Positions 6,484-14,701 of a stretch of 38,019 nt of DNA are shown piece by piece. Below the pieces are notes generated by a model. It saw only the letters and a program-made list of their open reading frames with translations, was not told the origin of the DNA and did no database searches. The DNA lies in contig JAKLLA010000031.1 of NCBI GenBank assembly GCA_023150375.1, positions 1 through 38,019 of the forward strand, in the 5' to 3' direction. The stretch is from Burkholderiaceae bacterium. GTDB taxonomy: Bacteria; Pseudomonadota; Gammaproteobacteria; Burkholderiales; Burkholderiaceae_C. How positions within the stretch are numbered: the stretch's first letter is position 1; the number at the start of each line of letters is the position of its first letter. The translations under genes were made by a program, and so were the position numbers.

Positions 6484-9270
6484 GTGGCACGACGATGGGC
6501 AGGGAAACCGGATGACCGCACCGCAGGGCCAGCGCGCCCCTCGTCCGCCGCAGCCCCGGGCCCGCCGCAGCGCCGCCACGCTGCAGCGCGGGTCTGTCTC
6601 CGACGTTCGCGCTTGAGCCCCCGCCTGCCCCTGCCCGGCCGCCTCGGCTTCGCGGTCATCGGCCTGTTCGCGCTGCTCTGCCTGGCGCTGGTGGGCTGGA
6701 ACCACCTGCGCTGGACCACCGTGCTGGAGGCCGCCCTGGCCCCGCAGCAGCAGCTGGCGGCGGCCCAGGCGGCCCTGCACCGCGCCCAGCTCTCGGCCGA
6801 GCAGTTGCGCGGTGGCGACCCGCAGGTCGATGCCGCCCTGCTGGCCACGCAGTTGCAGCAGGCCCGGGAGGCGGCCCGCCGGCTGATGACCCTTCCGGAA
6901 GGTCCGTCCGAACGGGGCCTGCCGGACGACCTGCGCCAGGGCCACGCCGCCGTGCTGCAGCAGCTCGGGCAGGCCCTGGCGGAGCTGGAGGCCGCCGTCG
7001 AGGTGCGCGCCGGCGATGCAGCCGCCAGCCCCGCGACCGCGTTGCACGCCGCGCACGAGAGGGTCGAGGCTGCCGCACAGGCCCTCGAGCAGCACATTCA
7101 CCGCGAACAACAGCAGCGGCTGCGCCACCAGGCCCACAGCACCGCCCTGACCCTCCTGCTGGTGGCAGCGCTGGCGGCGGCCCTGATGCTCTGGATGTAC
7201 CGCACCCTGCGCGAGCGCGAGGCCGCCAGCGCGCGCCTGGCCGCCAACGAAGCGCAGCTCGAGGCGATCTTCGCGGCCCTGCCGGAGGTGTCGTTCCTGC
7301 TCGACGACCAGGGCCGTTACCTGGGCGCCTGGGGCCCGGACGAGAAGTTCGCGCTGCCGCGCGAACGCCTGCAGGGCCTGGCGGTCACCGACCACCTCGA
7401 GCCGGCACAGGCCGCCGAGGTGCTGGCGACGATCCGCCGGGCGCTGACGACCGGCCAGCCGGCCCAGATGGAGATCGACCTGCACACGCCGGCCGGGCCG
7501 CGCAGCTTCGAAGGCCGCGCCGCCGCGCTGGCGGGCCAGGCGCGGGTCGTCTGGATCAGCTGGGACATCACGGAGCGCAAGGCGGCCCAGGCCCGCATGC
7601 GGCTGCATGCCGCGGCGCTGGAGAGCACCCAGGACGGCGTGATGGTCACCGACCTGGACGGCAGGATCGTCTCGGTCAATCGGGCCTTCACCGAGATCAC
7701 CGGCTACCCCGAGCCGGAGGTCATCGGCCGACGGCCGGGCTTCCTGCAGTCCGGCCGCCACGATGCGGCCTTCTACGCCGGCATGTGGCAGGAGCTGCTG
7801 CGCGAGGGCCGCTGGCAGGGCGAGATGTGGAACCGCCGCCGCGACGGCCAGCTGTACGCCCAGTGGATGTCGGTGGCCGCCGTGCAGGATGCCGAGCAGC
7901 GCCGCAGCCACTACGTGGCGGTGTTCACCGACACCACGGCCCACAAGATCGCCGAGCGGCGCCTGCAGGAGCTGGCCCACTACGACCTGCTGACCCGCCT
8001 GCCGAACCGGGCCATGGTGCTGGCACGGCTGGAGCAGGCCCTCGCCGCGGCCGAACGGGCCGCCACCCGCATGGGCGTGCTGTTCATCGATCTGGACAAC
8101 TTCAAGACGGTCAACGACAGCCTGGGCCACGACGCCGGCGACCAGCTGCTGCAGGCCGTGGCGCAGCGCCTGCAGCAGCGCGTACGCCGCGAGGACACGC
8201 TCGGGCGGCTCGGCGGCGACGAGTTCGTGCTGGTGATGGAGCATCTGCGCGAAGCGCAGGATGCCGGCCCCGTCGCCCAGGGGCTGCTCGACCTGCTCGA
8301 GGAGCCCTTCGAGGTGGCCGGCACGCCGGTGTACGTGCAGGCCAGCGTGGGCATCAGCCTGTATCCGGAGGATGGCGCCAGCGTCGCCGAGCTGATCCGC
8401 GACGCCGACGCCGCGATGTACCAGGCCAAGCGCGCCGGGCGCAGCACCTACCGCTTCTATACCGAGGCCATGACCCTGGCCGCGCAGCAGCGGCTGGCGC
8501 TGGACACGCGGCTGCGCCGTGCCCTCGAGCGCGGCGAGTTCAGCCTCTGGTACCAGCCGCTGTACCGCCTGTCGGACCGGCGCCTGGTCGGTCTGGAGGC
8601 CCTGGTGCGCCTGCACCAGCCCGACCTGCCGCCGATCGGCCCGGAGCTCTTCATCCCCCTGCTCGAGGAAACCGGCCAGATCGTCGCGCTGGGCCAGTGG
8701 GTCACGGCCGAGGCCTGCCGTCAGGGCCGGGCCTGGCTCGACGAAGGGCTGGACTTCGGCCGCATCGCGGTGAACCTCTCTCCGGTGGAAGTGCGCCGCG
8801 GCGGCAGCGCCGAGCGGCTCGGCGCCGCGCTGGCCGCCAGCGGCCTGCCGCCGCAGCGCCTCGAGCTGGAGATCACCGAGTCCGGGCTGATGGAACAGGG
8901 CGAGCACGCCGAGGCCTTCCTGCGCGCGCTGCACGCCCGGGGCGTGCACCTGGCGATCGACGACTTCGGCACCGGCTACTCCTCGCTGGCGTATCTGAAG
9001 CGCTTCCCGGTGGGCAAGCTGAAGATCGACCGCAGCTTCGTGGCCGACCTGCCCGGCGATGTCAGCGACGCCCAGCTGGTGCAGACCATGGTGACGCTGG
9101 GGCGCAGCCTGGGCATGGCGGTACTCGCCGAGGGCGTGGAGTCGCCCGGCCAGCTCGACTTCCTCACCGCCCTGGGCTGCGAGGCCGCGCAGGGCTTCCT
9201 GTTCAGCGCGCCGCAGCCGGCCGAGCAGGTCGGCCGGCTGCTGCCCCAGCTGGAGGCCCTGCCGGCTTGA
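6484..9270 (+). CDS. Membrane PAS-GGDEF-EAL cyclic-di-GMP enzyme
   Basis: A 928-codon frame from GTG 6484. The first 43 codons are low-complexity, and a TTG at 6613 starts just before the first membrane segment (about 54-72), so the true start may be 6613; neither has a good ribosome-binding site. A periplasmic helical sensor region of about 145 residues and a second membrane segment (219-239) follow. Then come two PAS domains (about 260-365 and 370-490), GGDEF (about 497-655) and EAL (about 665-915). GGDEF is intact (577-581) and the inhibitory I-site RRED (568-571) lies five residues before it. EAL (705-707), ELEITES and DDFGTGYSS (826-834) are also intact. Both cyclase and phosphodiesterase activity are therefore possible, with a sensory choice between them. 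Confidence 0.92.
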   Translation: MARRWAGKPDDRTAGPARPSSAAAPGPPQRRHAAARVCLRRSRLSPRLPLPGRLGFAVIGLFALLCLALVGWNHLRWTTVLEAALAPQQQLAAAQAALHRAQLSAEQLRGGDPQVDAALLATQLQQAREAARRLMTLPEGPSERGLPDDLRQGHAAVLQQLGQALAELEAAVEVRAGDAAASPATALHAAHERVEAAAQALEQHIHREQQQRLRHQAHSTALTLLLVAALAAALMLWMYRTLREREAASARLAANEAQLEAIFAALPEVSFLLDDQGRYLGAWGPDEKFALPRERLQGLAVTDHLEPAQAAEVLATIRRALTTGQPAQMEIDLHTPAGPRSFEGRAAALAGQARVVWISWDITERKAAQARMRLHAAALESTQDGVMVTDLDGRIVSVNRAFTEITGYPEPEVIGRRPGFLQSGRHDAAFYAGMWQELLREGRWQGEMWNRRRDGQLYAQWMSVAAVQDAEQRRSHYVAVFTDTTAHKIAERRLQELAHYDLLTRLPNRAMVLARLEQALAAAERAATRMGVLFIDLDNFKTVNDSLGHDAGDQLLQAVAQRLQQRVRREDTLGRLGGDEFVLVMEHLREAQDAGPVAQGLLDLLEEPFEVAGTPVYVQASVGISLYPEDGASVAELIRDADAAMYQAKRAGRSTYRFYTEAMTLAAQQRLALDTRLRRALERGEFSLWYQPLYRLSDRRLVGLEALVRLHQPDLPPIGPELFIPLLEETGQIVALGQWVTAEACRQGRAWLDEGLDFGRIAVNLSPVEVRRGGSAERLGAALAASGLPPQRLELEITESGLMEQGEHAEAFLRALHARGVHLAIDDFGTGYSSLAYLKRFPVGKLKIDRSFVADLPGDVSDAQLVQTMVTLGRSLGMAVLAEGVESPGQLDFLTALGCEAAQGFLFSAPQPAEQVGRLLPQLEALPA

Positions 9271-9313
9271 CCCCGGCCCGGCGCGGCGACCCCAGGCTTC
9301 CTAGAATGCGGCC

Positions 9314-10198
9314 GTGACCCCTACCCCCCCCGCCAGCGCCTGTGCGCTCAACGCCGACCTGCACTGCCACTCCACCGTCTCGGACGGCACGCTGGAGCCC
9401 GAGGCGCTGGCCGCACGCGCCTGCGCCAACGGCGTGCAGCTCTGGTCACTCACCGACCACGACGAGATCGACGGCCAGCTCCGCGCCGCCCAGGCCGCCC
9501 GGGCGCTGGGGCTGGACTACCTGAGCGGCACCGAGATCTCGGTCACCTTCGCCGGCGAGACCGTGCACATCGTCGGCCTGGGCTTCGACCCCGACGACGC
9601 GCAGCTGGCCGAGGGCCTGCGTGCCACCCGCGGCGGGCGCGAGCAGCGCGCCCGCGAGATGGCCGCCGAACTGGCCCGGGTGGGCATCCAGGGCGCCTTC
9701 GAGGGCGCCCTGAAGTACGTCGGCAACCCGGAGCTGATCTCGCGCACCCACTTTGCCCGCTTCCTGGTGGAAACGCGGGTCTGCGGCGACACCGGCGAGG
9801 TGTTCCGCCGCTTCCTCACCGACGGCAAGCCCGGCTTCGTGCCGCACCGCTGGGCCCGGCTGGGCGACGCGGTGCGCTGGATCACCGAGGCCGGTGGGGT
9901 CGCGGTGGTGGCGCACCCGGGGCGCTACCGCTTCTCGCCCACCGAGGAATACGCGCTGTTCACCGAGTTCCAGGCCCACGGCGGCGAAGGCGTCGAAGTG
10001 GTCACCGGCAGCCACAGCACGGCCGAGTTCGCGAAGTACGCCGACCTGGCGCGCGAGCTGGGTCTGCTCGCCTCGCGCGGCAGCGACTTCCACTCGCCCG
10101 GCGAAAGCCGCATCGACCTGGGCGCCCTGCCGCCGTTGCCCGCCGGCCTGACGCCGGTGTGGGAGCGGCTCGAGGGGCGCATCCAGCGCGCCGGCTGA
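9314..10198 (+). CDS. PHP-domain phosphoesterase (RNase AM / YciV / TrpH family)
   Basis: A 294-residue cytosolic metal-dependent phosphoesterase. Family members remove the 3'-phosphate from nucleoside 3',5'-bisphosphates and trim 5' ends of RNA. Metal ligands are visible: His17 and His19 (DLHCHSTVSDG), Asp48-His49 (LTDHDEIDG), Glu74, His85, His201 (VVAHPGRY) and Asp258-His260 (RGSDFHSPG). Length matches the family. The start is a GTG at 9314 giving MTPTPPASA; a TAGAAT box at 9302-9307 lies directly before it but has no partner -35. It is followed by yciO and ybaK on the same strand, a grouping often seen in Burkholderiales. Confidence 0.88.
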   Translation: MTPTPPASACALNADLHCHSTVSDGTLEPEALAARACANGVQLWSLTDHDEIDGQLRAAQAARALGLDYLSGTEISVTFAGETVHIVGLGFDPDDAQLAEGLRATRGGREQRAREMAAELARVGIQGAFEGALKYVGNPELISRTHFARFLVETRVCGDTGEVFRRFLTDGKPGFVPHRWARLGDAVRWITEAGGVAVVAHPGRYRFSPTEEYALFTEFQAHGGEGVEVVTGSHSTAEFAKYADLARELGLLASRGSDFHSPGESRIDLGALPPLPAGLTPVWERLEGRIQRAG

Positions 10199-10297
10199 CC
10201 GGCCGGCCCACCGCGCAGCGACACCCCCGACTGCGGCCCTGCGGCCGCGTGGCCAGGCCCCCTCCCCGTCCGGCTCCGGCGGAGGGACAATCGGGGC

Positions 10298-10924
10298 ATG
10301 GCCCAGTATTTCGAAGTCCACCCGGTGAACCCGCAGCCGCGCCTGCTCAAGCATGCGGCGGCCATCATCGACGCCGGCGGGGTGGCCGCGATCCCCACCG
10401 ATTCCAGCTACGCGCTGGTCTGCCACCTCGACGACAAGGCCGCCGCCGACCAGCTGCGGCGCATCCGCGGCGTCGACGAGAAGCACCACCTGACCCTGCT
10501 GTGCCGCGACCTGTCGGAGCTGGCCAGCTACGCCCGGGTCGACAACCGCCAGTACCGGCTGCTCAAGAGCGCCACGCCGGGGCCCTACACCTTCATCCTC
10601 GAGGCGACCAAGGAAGTGCCGAGGCGCGTCTCCCACCCGTCGCGACGCAGCATCGGCCTGCGCGTACCCGATCACCGCGTCACCCAGGAGCTGCTGGAGC
10701 TGCTGGGGCAGCCGCTGCTGGGCACCACGCTGATCCCGCCCGGCCAGACCGAGCCGCTCAACGAGGCCAACGACATCCTCGAGCACTACGACCGCCTGGT
10801 GCAGGCCATCGTCGACGCCGGCCCCTGTCCGGCCCAGCCCACCACCGTGATCGACCTGACCGGCAGCGAGCCGGTGCTGGTGCGCGCCGGCCGCGGCGAC
10901 CTGGCCCAGGTCGGCCTCGCCTGA
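10298..10924 (+). CDS. yciO: YciO / Sua5-YrdC family protein
   Basis: A 208-residue cytosolic protein of the Sua5/YrdC/YciO superfamily. The nucleotide/RNA-binding signature is present: IPTDSSYAL near 35, KHHLTLLCRDLSEL near 64, PGPYTFILEATKEVPRR near 92, SRRSIGLRVPDH near 111 and a PTTVIDLT strand near 177. These place it in the YciO branch rather than the threonylcarbamoyl-AMP synthase TsaC, which is usually shorter or has a second domain. YciO has weak TsaC-like activity in E. coli, and its physiological role is open. GGAGGG at 10281-10286 supports the ATG. Part of a run with the PHP protein before and YbaK after. Confidence 0.88.
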   Translation: MAQYFEVHPVNPQPRLLKHAAAIIDAGGVAAIPTDSSYALVCHLDDKAAADQLRRIRGVDEKHHLTLLCRDLSELASYARVDNRQYRLLKSATPGPYTFILEATKEVPRRVSHPSRRSIGLRVPDHRVTQELLELLGQPLLGTTLIPPGQTEPLNEANDILEHYDRLVQAIVDAGPCPAQPTTVIDLTGSEPVLVRAGRGDLAQVGLA

Positions 10925-10944
10925 CGTCCTGCCACCCGACCCCG

Positions 10945-11445
10945 ATGGCCAAGAAGAATCCCCACGTCAGCGAAACGCCTGCCACCCAGTTCCTGCGCGC
11001 GCAGGGCGTGGCGTTCACCGAACACCCCTACGACTACGTCGAGCACGGTGGCACGGCCGAATCGGCACGCCAGCTCGGCGTGGACGAGCACTGCGTCGTC
11101 AAGACCCTGGTCATGCAGGACCAGGACGCCCGGCCGCTGATCGTGCTGATGCACGGCGACCGCCAGGTCAGCACCAAGAACCTGGCGCGCCAGACCGGCG
11201 CCAAGAAGATCGAGCCCTGCAAGCCCGAGGTGGCGCAGCGCCACAGCGGCTACCAGGTGGGCGGCACCTCGCCCTTCGGCTTTCGCAAGGCGGTGCCGGT
11301 GTACGTGGAGGCCGGCATCCTCGCGCTGCCGCGCATCTACATCAACGGCGGGCGGCGCGGCTACCTGGTGGGTCTCGACCCGGCCCTGCTGACCACGCTG
11401 CTGCAGGCCACGCCGGTGCAGGCGGCGGATCCGGCCAGCGCCTGA
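10945..11445 (+). CDS. ybaK: Cys-tRNA(Pro)/Cys-tRNA(Cys) deacylase YbaK
   Basis: A 166-residue editing enzyme that hydrolyses cysteine mis-charged on tRNA-Pro, acting in trans with prolyl-tRNA synthetase. Family marks are the conserved lysine in CVVKTLVM (Lys53) and the GGTSPFG loop (107-113), with AKKIEPCKPEVAQRHSGY between. Length fits the family. The ATG at 10945 gives MAKKNPHVSETPATQF and lies 20 bp after the yciO stop, so the two are probably cotranscribed. A longer reading frame upstream is a shadow of yciO. Confidence 0.93.
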   Translation: MAKKNPHVSETPATQFLRAQGVAFTEHPYDYVEHGGTAESARQLGVDEHCVVKTLVMQDQDARPLIVLMHGDRQVSTKNLARQTGAKKIEPCKPEVAQRHSGYQVGGTSPFGFRKAVPVYVEAGILALPRIYINGGRRGYLVGLDPALLTTLLQATPVQAADPASA

Positions 11446-11514
11446 GCGCAGAGGCGGCCTGCCGATCCGATCCCGCTGTCTCCCTCTCCGATTTCCATTC
11501 CGACAAGAAGTCCC

Positions 11515-12258
11515 ATGTCCCTGCTCTGGAACGCCCTCGCGCTGCTGGCCGCCTACCTGATCGGCTCGCTGTCCTTTGCCGTGATCGTCAGCCGCGTGAT
11601 GGGGCTGAGCGACCCGCGCCAGTACGGCTCGGGCAACCCCGGCGCCACCAACGTGCTGCGCTCGGGCAACAAGAAGGCCGCTGCGCTGACGCTGCTGTTC
11701 GACCTGCTCAAGGGGCTGCTGCCGGTGCTGGCGGTGCGGCTGTGGGGCGAGCCCCTCGGCCTGGACGACACCAGCGCCGCCTGGGTGGGGCTGGCGGCCT
11801 TCCTGGGGCACCTCTGGCCGGTGTTCTTCCGCTTCCAGGGCGGCAAGGGCGTGGCCACCGCGGCTGGGGTGCTGCTGGCGCTGAACCCGCTGATGGGTGC
11901 GCTGGTGCTGGGGCTGTGGCTGGCGGTGGCCTACTTCACCCGCTATTCCTCACTGGCCGCGCTGATCGCCTCGGCCGCCGCGCCGCTGCTGCACGCGGTG
12001 GGCTGGGGACCGAATGGCGCCACGCTGGCCGTCCTGGCGATGAGCGCGCTGCTGGTCTGGCGCCACCAGGCCAACATCGCCAAGCTGCTGGCCGGGCAGG
12101 AAAGCCGCATCGGCCAGAAGAGTGCCGCGGCGTCGGTTTCCCCGCAGCCCGACACCCCGGCCGACGCGCACGGCGCCCACCGCGGTCCTCATGGTCACCA
12201 TGGCCATCACGGGTCCCATGGGCATGCGCCCCGCCCGCACGGCAAGAAGCGCCACTGA
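11515..12258 (+). CDS. plsY: Glycerol-3-phosphate acyltransferase PlsY with a His-rich tail
   Basis: A membrane enzyme that transfers the acyl group from acyl phosphate to glycerol-3-phosphate, the first committed step of phospholipid synthesis. The catalytic motifs GSGNPGATN (38-46) and GGKGVATAAG (109-118) and the terminal HQANIAKLLAGQESRIG segment are all present, with several hydrophobic spans. The normal PlsY ends near residue 200. This one continues for about 47 residues with a tail that carries 11 histidines in the last 30 residues, separated mostly by glycine and proline. Such a tail could bind Ni, Co, Zn or Cu, but this is an inference. The tail codons keep the G/C third-position bias of the gene, so a recent frameshift is not obvious. 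Confidence 0.92.
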   Translation: MSLLWNALALLAAYLIGSLSFAVIVSRVMGLSDPRQYGSGNPGATNVLRSGNKKAAALTLLFDLLKGLLPVLAVRLWGEPLGLDDTSAAWVGLAAFLGHLWPVFFRFQGGKGVATAAGVLLALNPLMGALVLGLWLAVAYFTRYSSLAALIASAAAPLLHAVGWGPNGATLAVLAMSALLVWRHQANIAKLLAGQESRIGQKSAAASVSPQPDTPADAHGAHRGPHGHHGHHGSHGHAPRPHGKKRH

Positions 12259-12297
12259 CGCGCAGCACCCGACGCCGTCCCCTGGAGCAGAACCGGC

Positions 12298-12711
12298 ATG
12301 CCCCCGTCCCCGCCCACCTCCCCCGCGGACGCGGCGCCGCCCCGTCGCGGCGCACGCCTGCTGCTGTCGCTGCTGGCCGTGGTGCTGGTGACCGGTGCCG
12401 TCACCGAGGGCGCACGCGCCTGGGTGCAGCAGCGTCGCGCCGAAGCGCTGCGGGCCGTGGCGGGCCCGGGCGACCTGCGCATGATCTCCTCGACCACCTG
12501 CATCTGGTGCACCCGGGCGCGCGAGTGGCTGACCCGCCACGAACTGCCCTTCGAGGAGTGCTTCATCGAGCACGACCGCACCTGCGCGGCCGAATACGAG
12601 CGCCTCGGTCGGCCGGGCACGCCGACGATGCTGGTGCGCGGCCAGCCTCAGCGCGGCTTCGACGCCGAGCGCATCACCCGCACGCTGCAGGCCCTGCCGG
12701 CGTCACGCTGA
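12298..12711 (+). CDS. Membrane-anchored glutaredoxin-like protein
   Basis: A 137-residue protein. A single hydrophobic segment at about 21-37 with arginines before it should anchor the protein with the C-terminal domain in the periplasm. That domain has the dithiol motif CIWC (68-71), the cis-proline loop GTPT (107-110) and a C-terminal ERITRTLQAL helix, the order of the glutaredoxin fold. A role in periplasmic thiol-disulfide exchange is likely. GGAG at 12284-12287 supports the ATG. It converges with the small exported gene at 12727 with only 15 bp between stops. Confidence 0.8.
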   Translation: MPPSPPTSPADAAPPRRGARLLLSLLAVVLVTGAVTEGARAWVQQRRAEALRAVAGPGDLRMISSTTCIWCTRAREWLTRHELPFEECFIEHDRTCAAEYERLGRPGTPTMLVRGQPQRGFDAERITRTLQALPASR

Positions 12712-12726
12712 GGTGCAAGCCCCTGC

Positions 12727-12993
12727 TCAGCGGGCCTCGACCGGCAGCAGCCGCGTGACCACGTGCGCCGGCAGCGGCTGCGGCAGCCGCCCTTCGGCGC
12801 TGCCGACGAACTTCCAGCCCTGCGGCAGCTTGACGAAGACGAAGCTCGTCGGCGGATCGACGAAGACCGTGTAGTCGGGCACGGCGATGGCCGTCGGGGC
12901 CGGTTCGGCCGCGACGGCCGGCGCGGCACAGGTCATGAAAGCGGCCAGCAGCGGCGCGGACAGCCAGGCGGCCAGGGTCAGGGAGCGGTGCAT
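12727..12993 (-). CDS. Small exported protein of unknown function
   Basis: An 88-residue protein with a typical signal peptide (hydrophobic to about residue 22, probable cleavage after AVAAE near 28-30). The mature part, about 60 residues, holds a conserved-looking core YTVFVDPPTSFVFVKLPQGW and no cysteine. A strong GGAGGA lies before the ATG. It is the last gene of the sulfur-relay block on the minus strand, 190 bp after the thioredoxin-like gene. The gap contains a 12-bp palindrome, so it could have its own promoter. I do not recognise a named family. Confidence 0.7.
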   Translation of the reverse strand: MHRSLTLAAWLSAPLLAAFMTCAAPAVAAEPAPTAIAVPDYTVFVDPPTSFVFVKLPQGWKFVGSAEGRLPQPLPAHVVTRLLPVEAR

Positions 12994-13117
12994 GGGGTTC
13001 CTCCGGATCGTGGGGTCGGGAGGCCCGCCAGGCCCCGGGTCGGATCCCGGGGCGGCCGCGCCGCCCGGCGCACCGGTCCGAGCGGACCGTGCATGGGCGG
13101 CGAGTATCGCATGAATC

Positions 13118-13129
13118 AGGGTTAACCCT
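13118..13129. repeat. 12-bp perfect palindrome upstream of the small exported gene
   Basis: AGGGTTAACCCT lies 125 bp upstream of the ATG at 12993, in the 12994-13184 gap. This is one of the few A/T-containing palindromes of the region. On the minus strand a weak GATACT -10-like box follows it, without a convincing -35. It could be an operator, but no regulator can be named. Confidence 0.35.
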
Positions 13130-13184
13130 AGAATCGCTGGAACAAATCCTGCATAAGAACGCCGAGAACTGCCGCCTCGGTCCC

Positions 13185-13760
13185 CTACTGCTCCAGCCGC
13201 AGGATCTCCAGCTGCTCGGCCACCGTCGAGAAGGTACCGGCCCCGGCGGGCATCTGCATCAGCGGCAGGCCGCTGTGCGCGTCGAGCAGCCAGACGCAGG
13301 GATAGACCAGCAGTCGGGCGCGCTCGTCGCCGATGGCACGCTGGAAGTCGGCGTAGGGCAGCCGCAGCGACTCGCTGCGCAGGCGCAGGCGCCGATCGCC
13401 GATCTCCAGGCGGCTGTGCAGGTCCACCATCAGCCAGCGTTCCCGGAAGTGCGGCCGCAGCTGCGCCTCGTTCGCGGCCAGGAAGGCCTCGTAGCGGCGG
13501 CAGTGACTGCAGTCGGAGGCGCCGAGGTAGACGTACAGCCGCCGGCCCTCGCGACGGGCCTGCTGCTGGGCCGCGCGCAGGTCGAACTCCCAGACCGGGG
13601 GGTTCTCCGGGCCGATCGTCGGCGCCAGCACCACGGCGCCGTAGCCGGGCGGCAGGGCGGCCTGCGCCGGCACCCCGCCCGCCGCCAGCGCCAGCGCCAG
13701 CGTGGCGCGCAGGCCGTCGCGCCGCGAGGGGTCGGCCGGGGCGTCGGCAGCCGGCCTCAT
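13185..13760 (-). CDS. Exported thioredoxin-like protein (CSHC)
   Basis: A 191-residue protein with a signal peptide (LRATLALALAAGGVPAQAA, about 17-35). The thioredoxin-like domain shows LYVYLGASDCSHCRRYEAFL with the dithiol C84-S-H-C87, and a cis-proline in VYPCVW (Pro154). Domains of this kind with extended N-termini occur in SoxW-like and DsbC-like periplasmic reductants. Its ATG overlaps the stop of the upstream SoxYZ-like gene (ATGA at 13757-13760), so translation is coupled. The context suggests that it reduces or charges the cysteine of the SoxYZ-like carrier in the periplasm; that is inference. Confidence 0.82.
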   Translation of the reverse strand: MRPAADAPADPSRRDGLRATLALALAAGGVPAQAALPPGYGAVVLAPTIGPENPPVWEFDLRAAQQQARREGRRLYVYLGASDCSHCRRYEAFLAANEAQLRPHFRERWLMVDLHSRLEIGDRRLRLRSESLRLPYADFQRAIGDERARLLVYPCVWLLDAHSGLPLMQMPAGAGTFSTVAEQLEILRLEQ

Positions 13761-14701
13761 GCGCCCCCCGCGGCCCGCACGCCCGACAGGTCGAGCCGGC
13801 CCTGGAAGCGCCCTTCCTTGCTGTCTTCCACCTCGGCCGTGAGCAGGCCGCGCGGGGCGCCGTCCGGCCCGCGCGGCACTTCCAGGCGGAAACGCCAGGT
13901 GGGGTTCTCGCTGACCGAGAAGTCGCTATCGATGTCCAGCAGCGGCTCGCCGTCCAGCCGCACGCGGATCGAGCGCACGAAGTGCGGCGGGATGAACATC
14001 ACGGTGACCTGGTTGAGCTCGAAGCCGGTGTCGTTGGGATGCAGCACGCTGAGCTCCACCGGCGTGGCCTGGCCGGGTGGGGCCAGCCCCTCGGGCAGGC
14101 GCAGCCGGGTCTGGCCGATCAGGTGCGGGGTCTCGCGGTTGGGCGGCGCGCTGCAGCCGCCGGAGACCTTCACGTAGCGCGAGGCCAGGTGCAGGCTGCC
14201 GTCGTCGAGCTCGGACACCGCGCGCAGGTGGCTGTACTCGTCCACGCGCAGCCGGGTCTCCAGATCGGCCGGCGCCAGCCGCGGCGCCAAGGTCAGGGTG
14301 GCCGCCACCGGCGAGGGGTTCTTGTCGACCAGCAGGGTCAGGCGGCGCACCCGGCGGGGCGAGTCCGGCGCCAGACGCGAGACCACCTTGACCGGCACCG
14401 AGGCCCCGTAGGCCGCCCGCAGCGGCACCTGAAGCTGCACCGCGCTGGCCGGCCCGGCGACGATCGGCCGGTCGCCGAAGAGCCGGCCGCGCAGCCGCTC
14501 CCATTCGGGCGAGCCGGCGTCGTGGTCGACCCCGCTGGGCAGCCCGCCCGGTGCGGCGCGGGCACGGGCCACCCAGGCAGCGGCCACGGCGGCCACCAGC
14601 AGGTCGCGGCGCGACCAGCCCGGCGCCCGGGGCCCCACCGGCACCGCGACCGGGGCCGAGTCAGGAAGGGCAGCAGCAGAGGGGGAACGGGCAGTGCTCA
14701 T
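13757..14701 (-). CDS. Quinoprotein dehydrogenase-associated SoxYZ-like carrier, copy 1
   Basis: A 314-residue fusion of a SoxY-like and a SoxZ-like domain. The N-terminus has a twin-arginine type signal (SRRDLLVAAVAAAWVARARA, residues 30-49), as in SoxY proteins that are exported folded. The motif VKVSGGCSAP places Cys183 at the junction of the two domains. In SoxY the carrier cysteine sits in a C-terminal GGCGG arm, so Cys183 would be the sulfur-carrying residue here (inference). The SoxZ-like part runs on with VELSVLHPNDTGFE and PPHFVRSIRVRLDGE. It overlaps the MBL gene upstream and the thioredoxin-like gene downstream by ATGA, so the three proteins are made together. A paralogue is encoded at 18099-18974. 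Confidence 0.85.
   Translation of the reverse strand: MSTARSPSAAALPDSAPVAVPVGPRAPGWSRRDLLVAAVAAAWVARARAAPGGLPSGVDHDAGSPEWERLRGRLFGDRPIVAGPASAVQLQVPLRAAYGASVPVKVVSRLAPDSPRRVRRLTLLVDKNPSPVAATLTLAPRLAPADLETRLRVDEYSHLRAVSELDDGSLHLASRYVKVSGGCSAPPNRETPHLIGQTRLRLPEGLAPPGQATPVELSVLHPNDTGFELNQVTVMFIPPHFVRSIRVRLDGEPLLDIDSDFSVSENPTWRFRLEVPRGPDGAPRGLLTAEVEDSKEGRFQGRLDLSGVRAAGGA

Noticed and set aside
6022-8949. A minus-strand open frame of 975 codons opposite the GGDEF-EAL gene
   Set aside because: Shadow of a gene with complete GGDEF and EAL motifs; no recognisable domain.
9302-9307. TAGAAT before the PHP gene as a -10 box
   Set aside because: A good hexamer, but no -35 lies within 15-19 bp, and it is only 7 bp from the start codon. 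Mentioned in the gene entry only.
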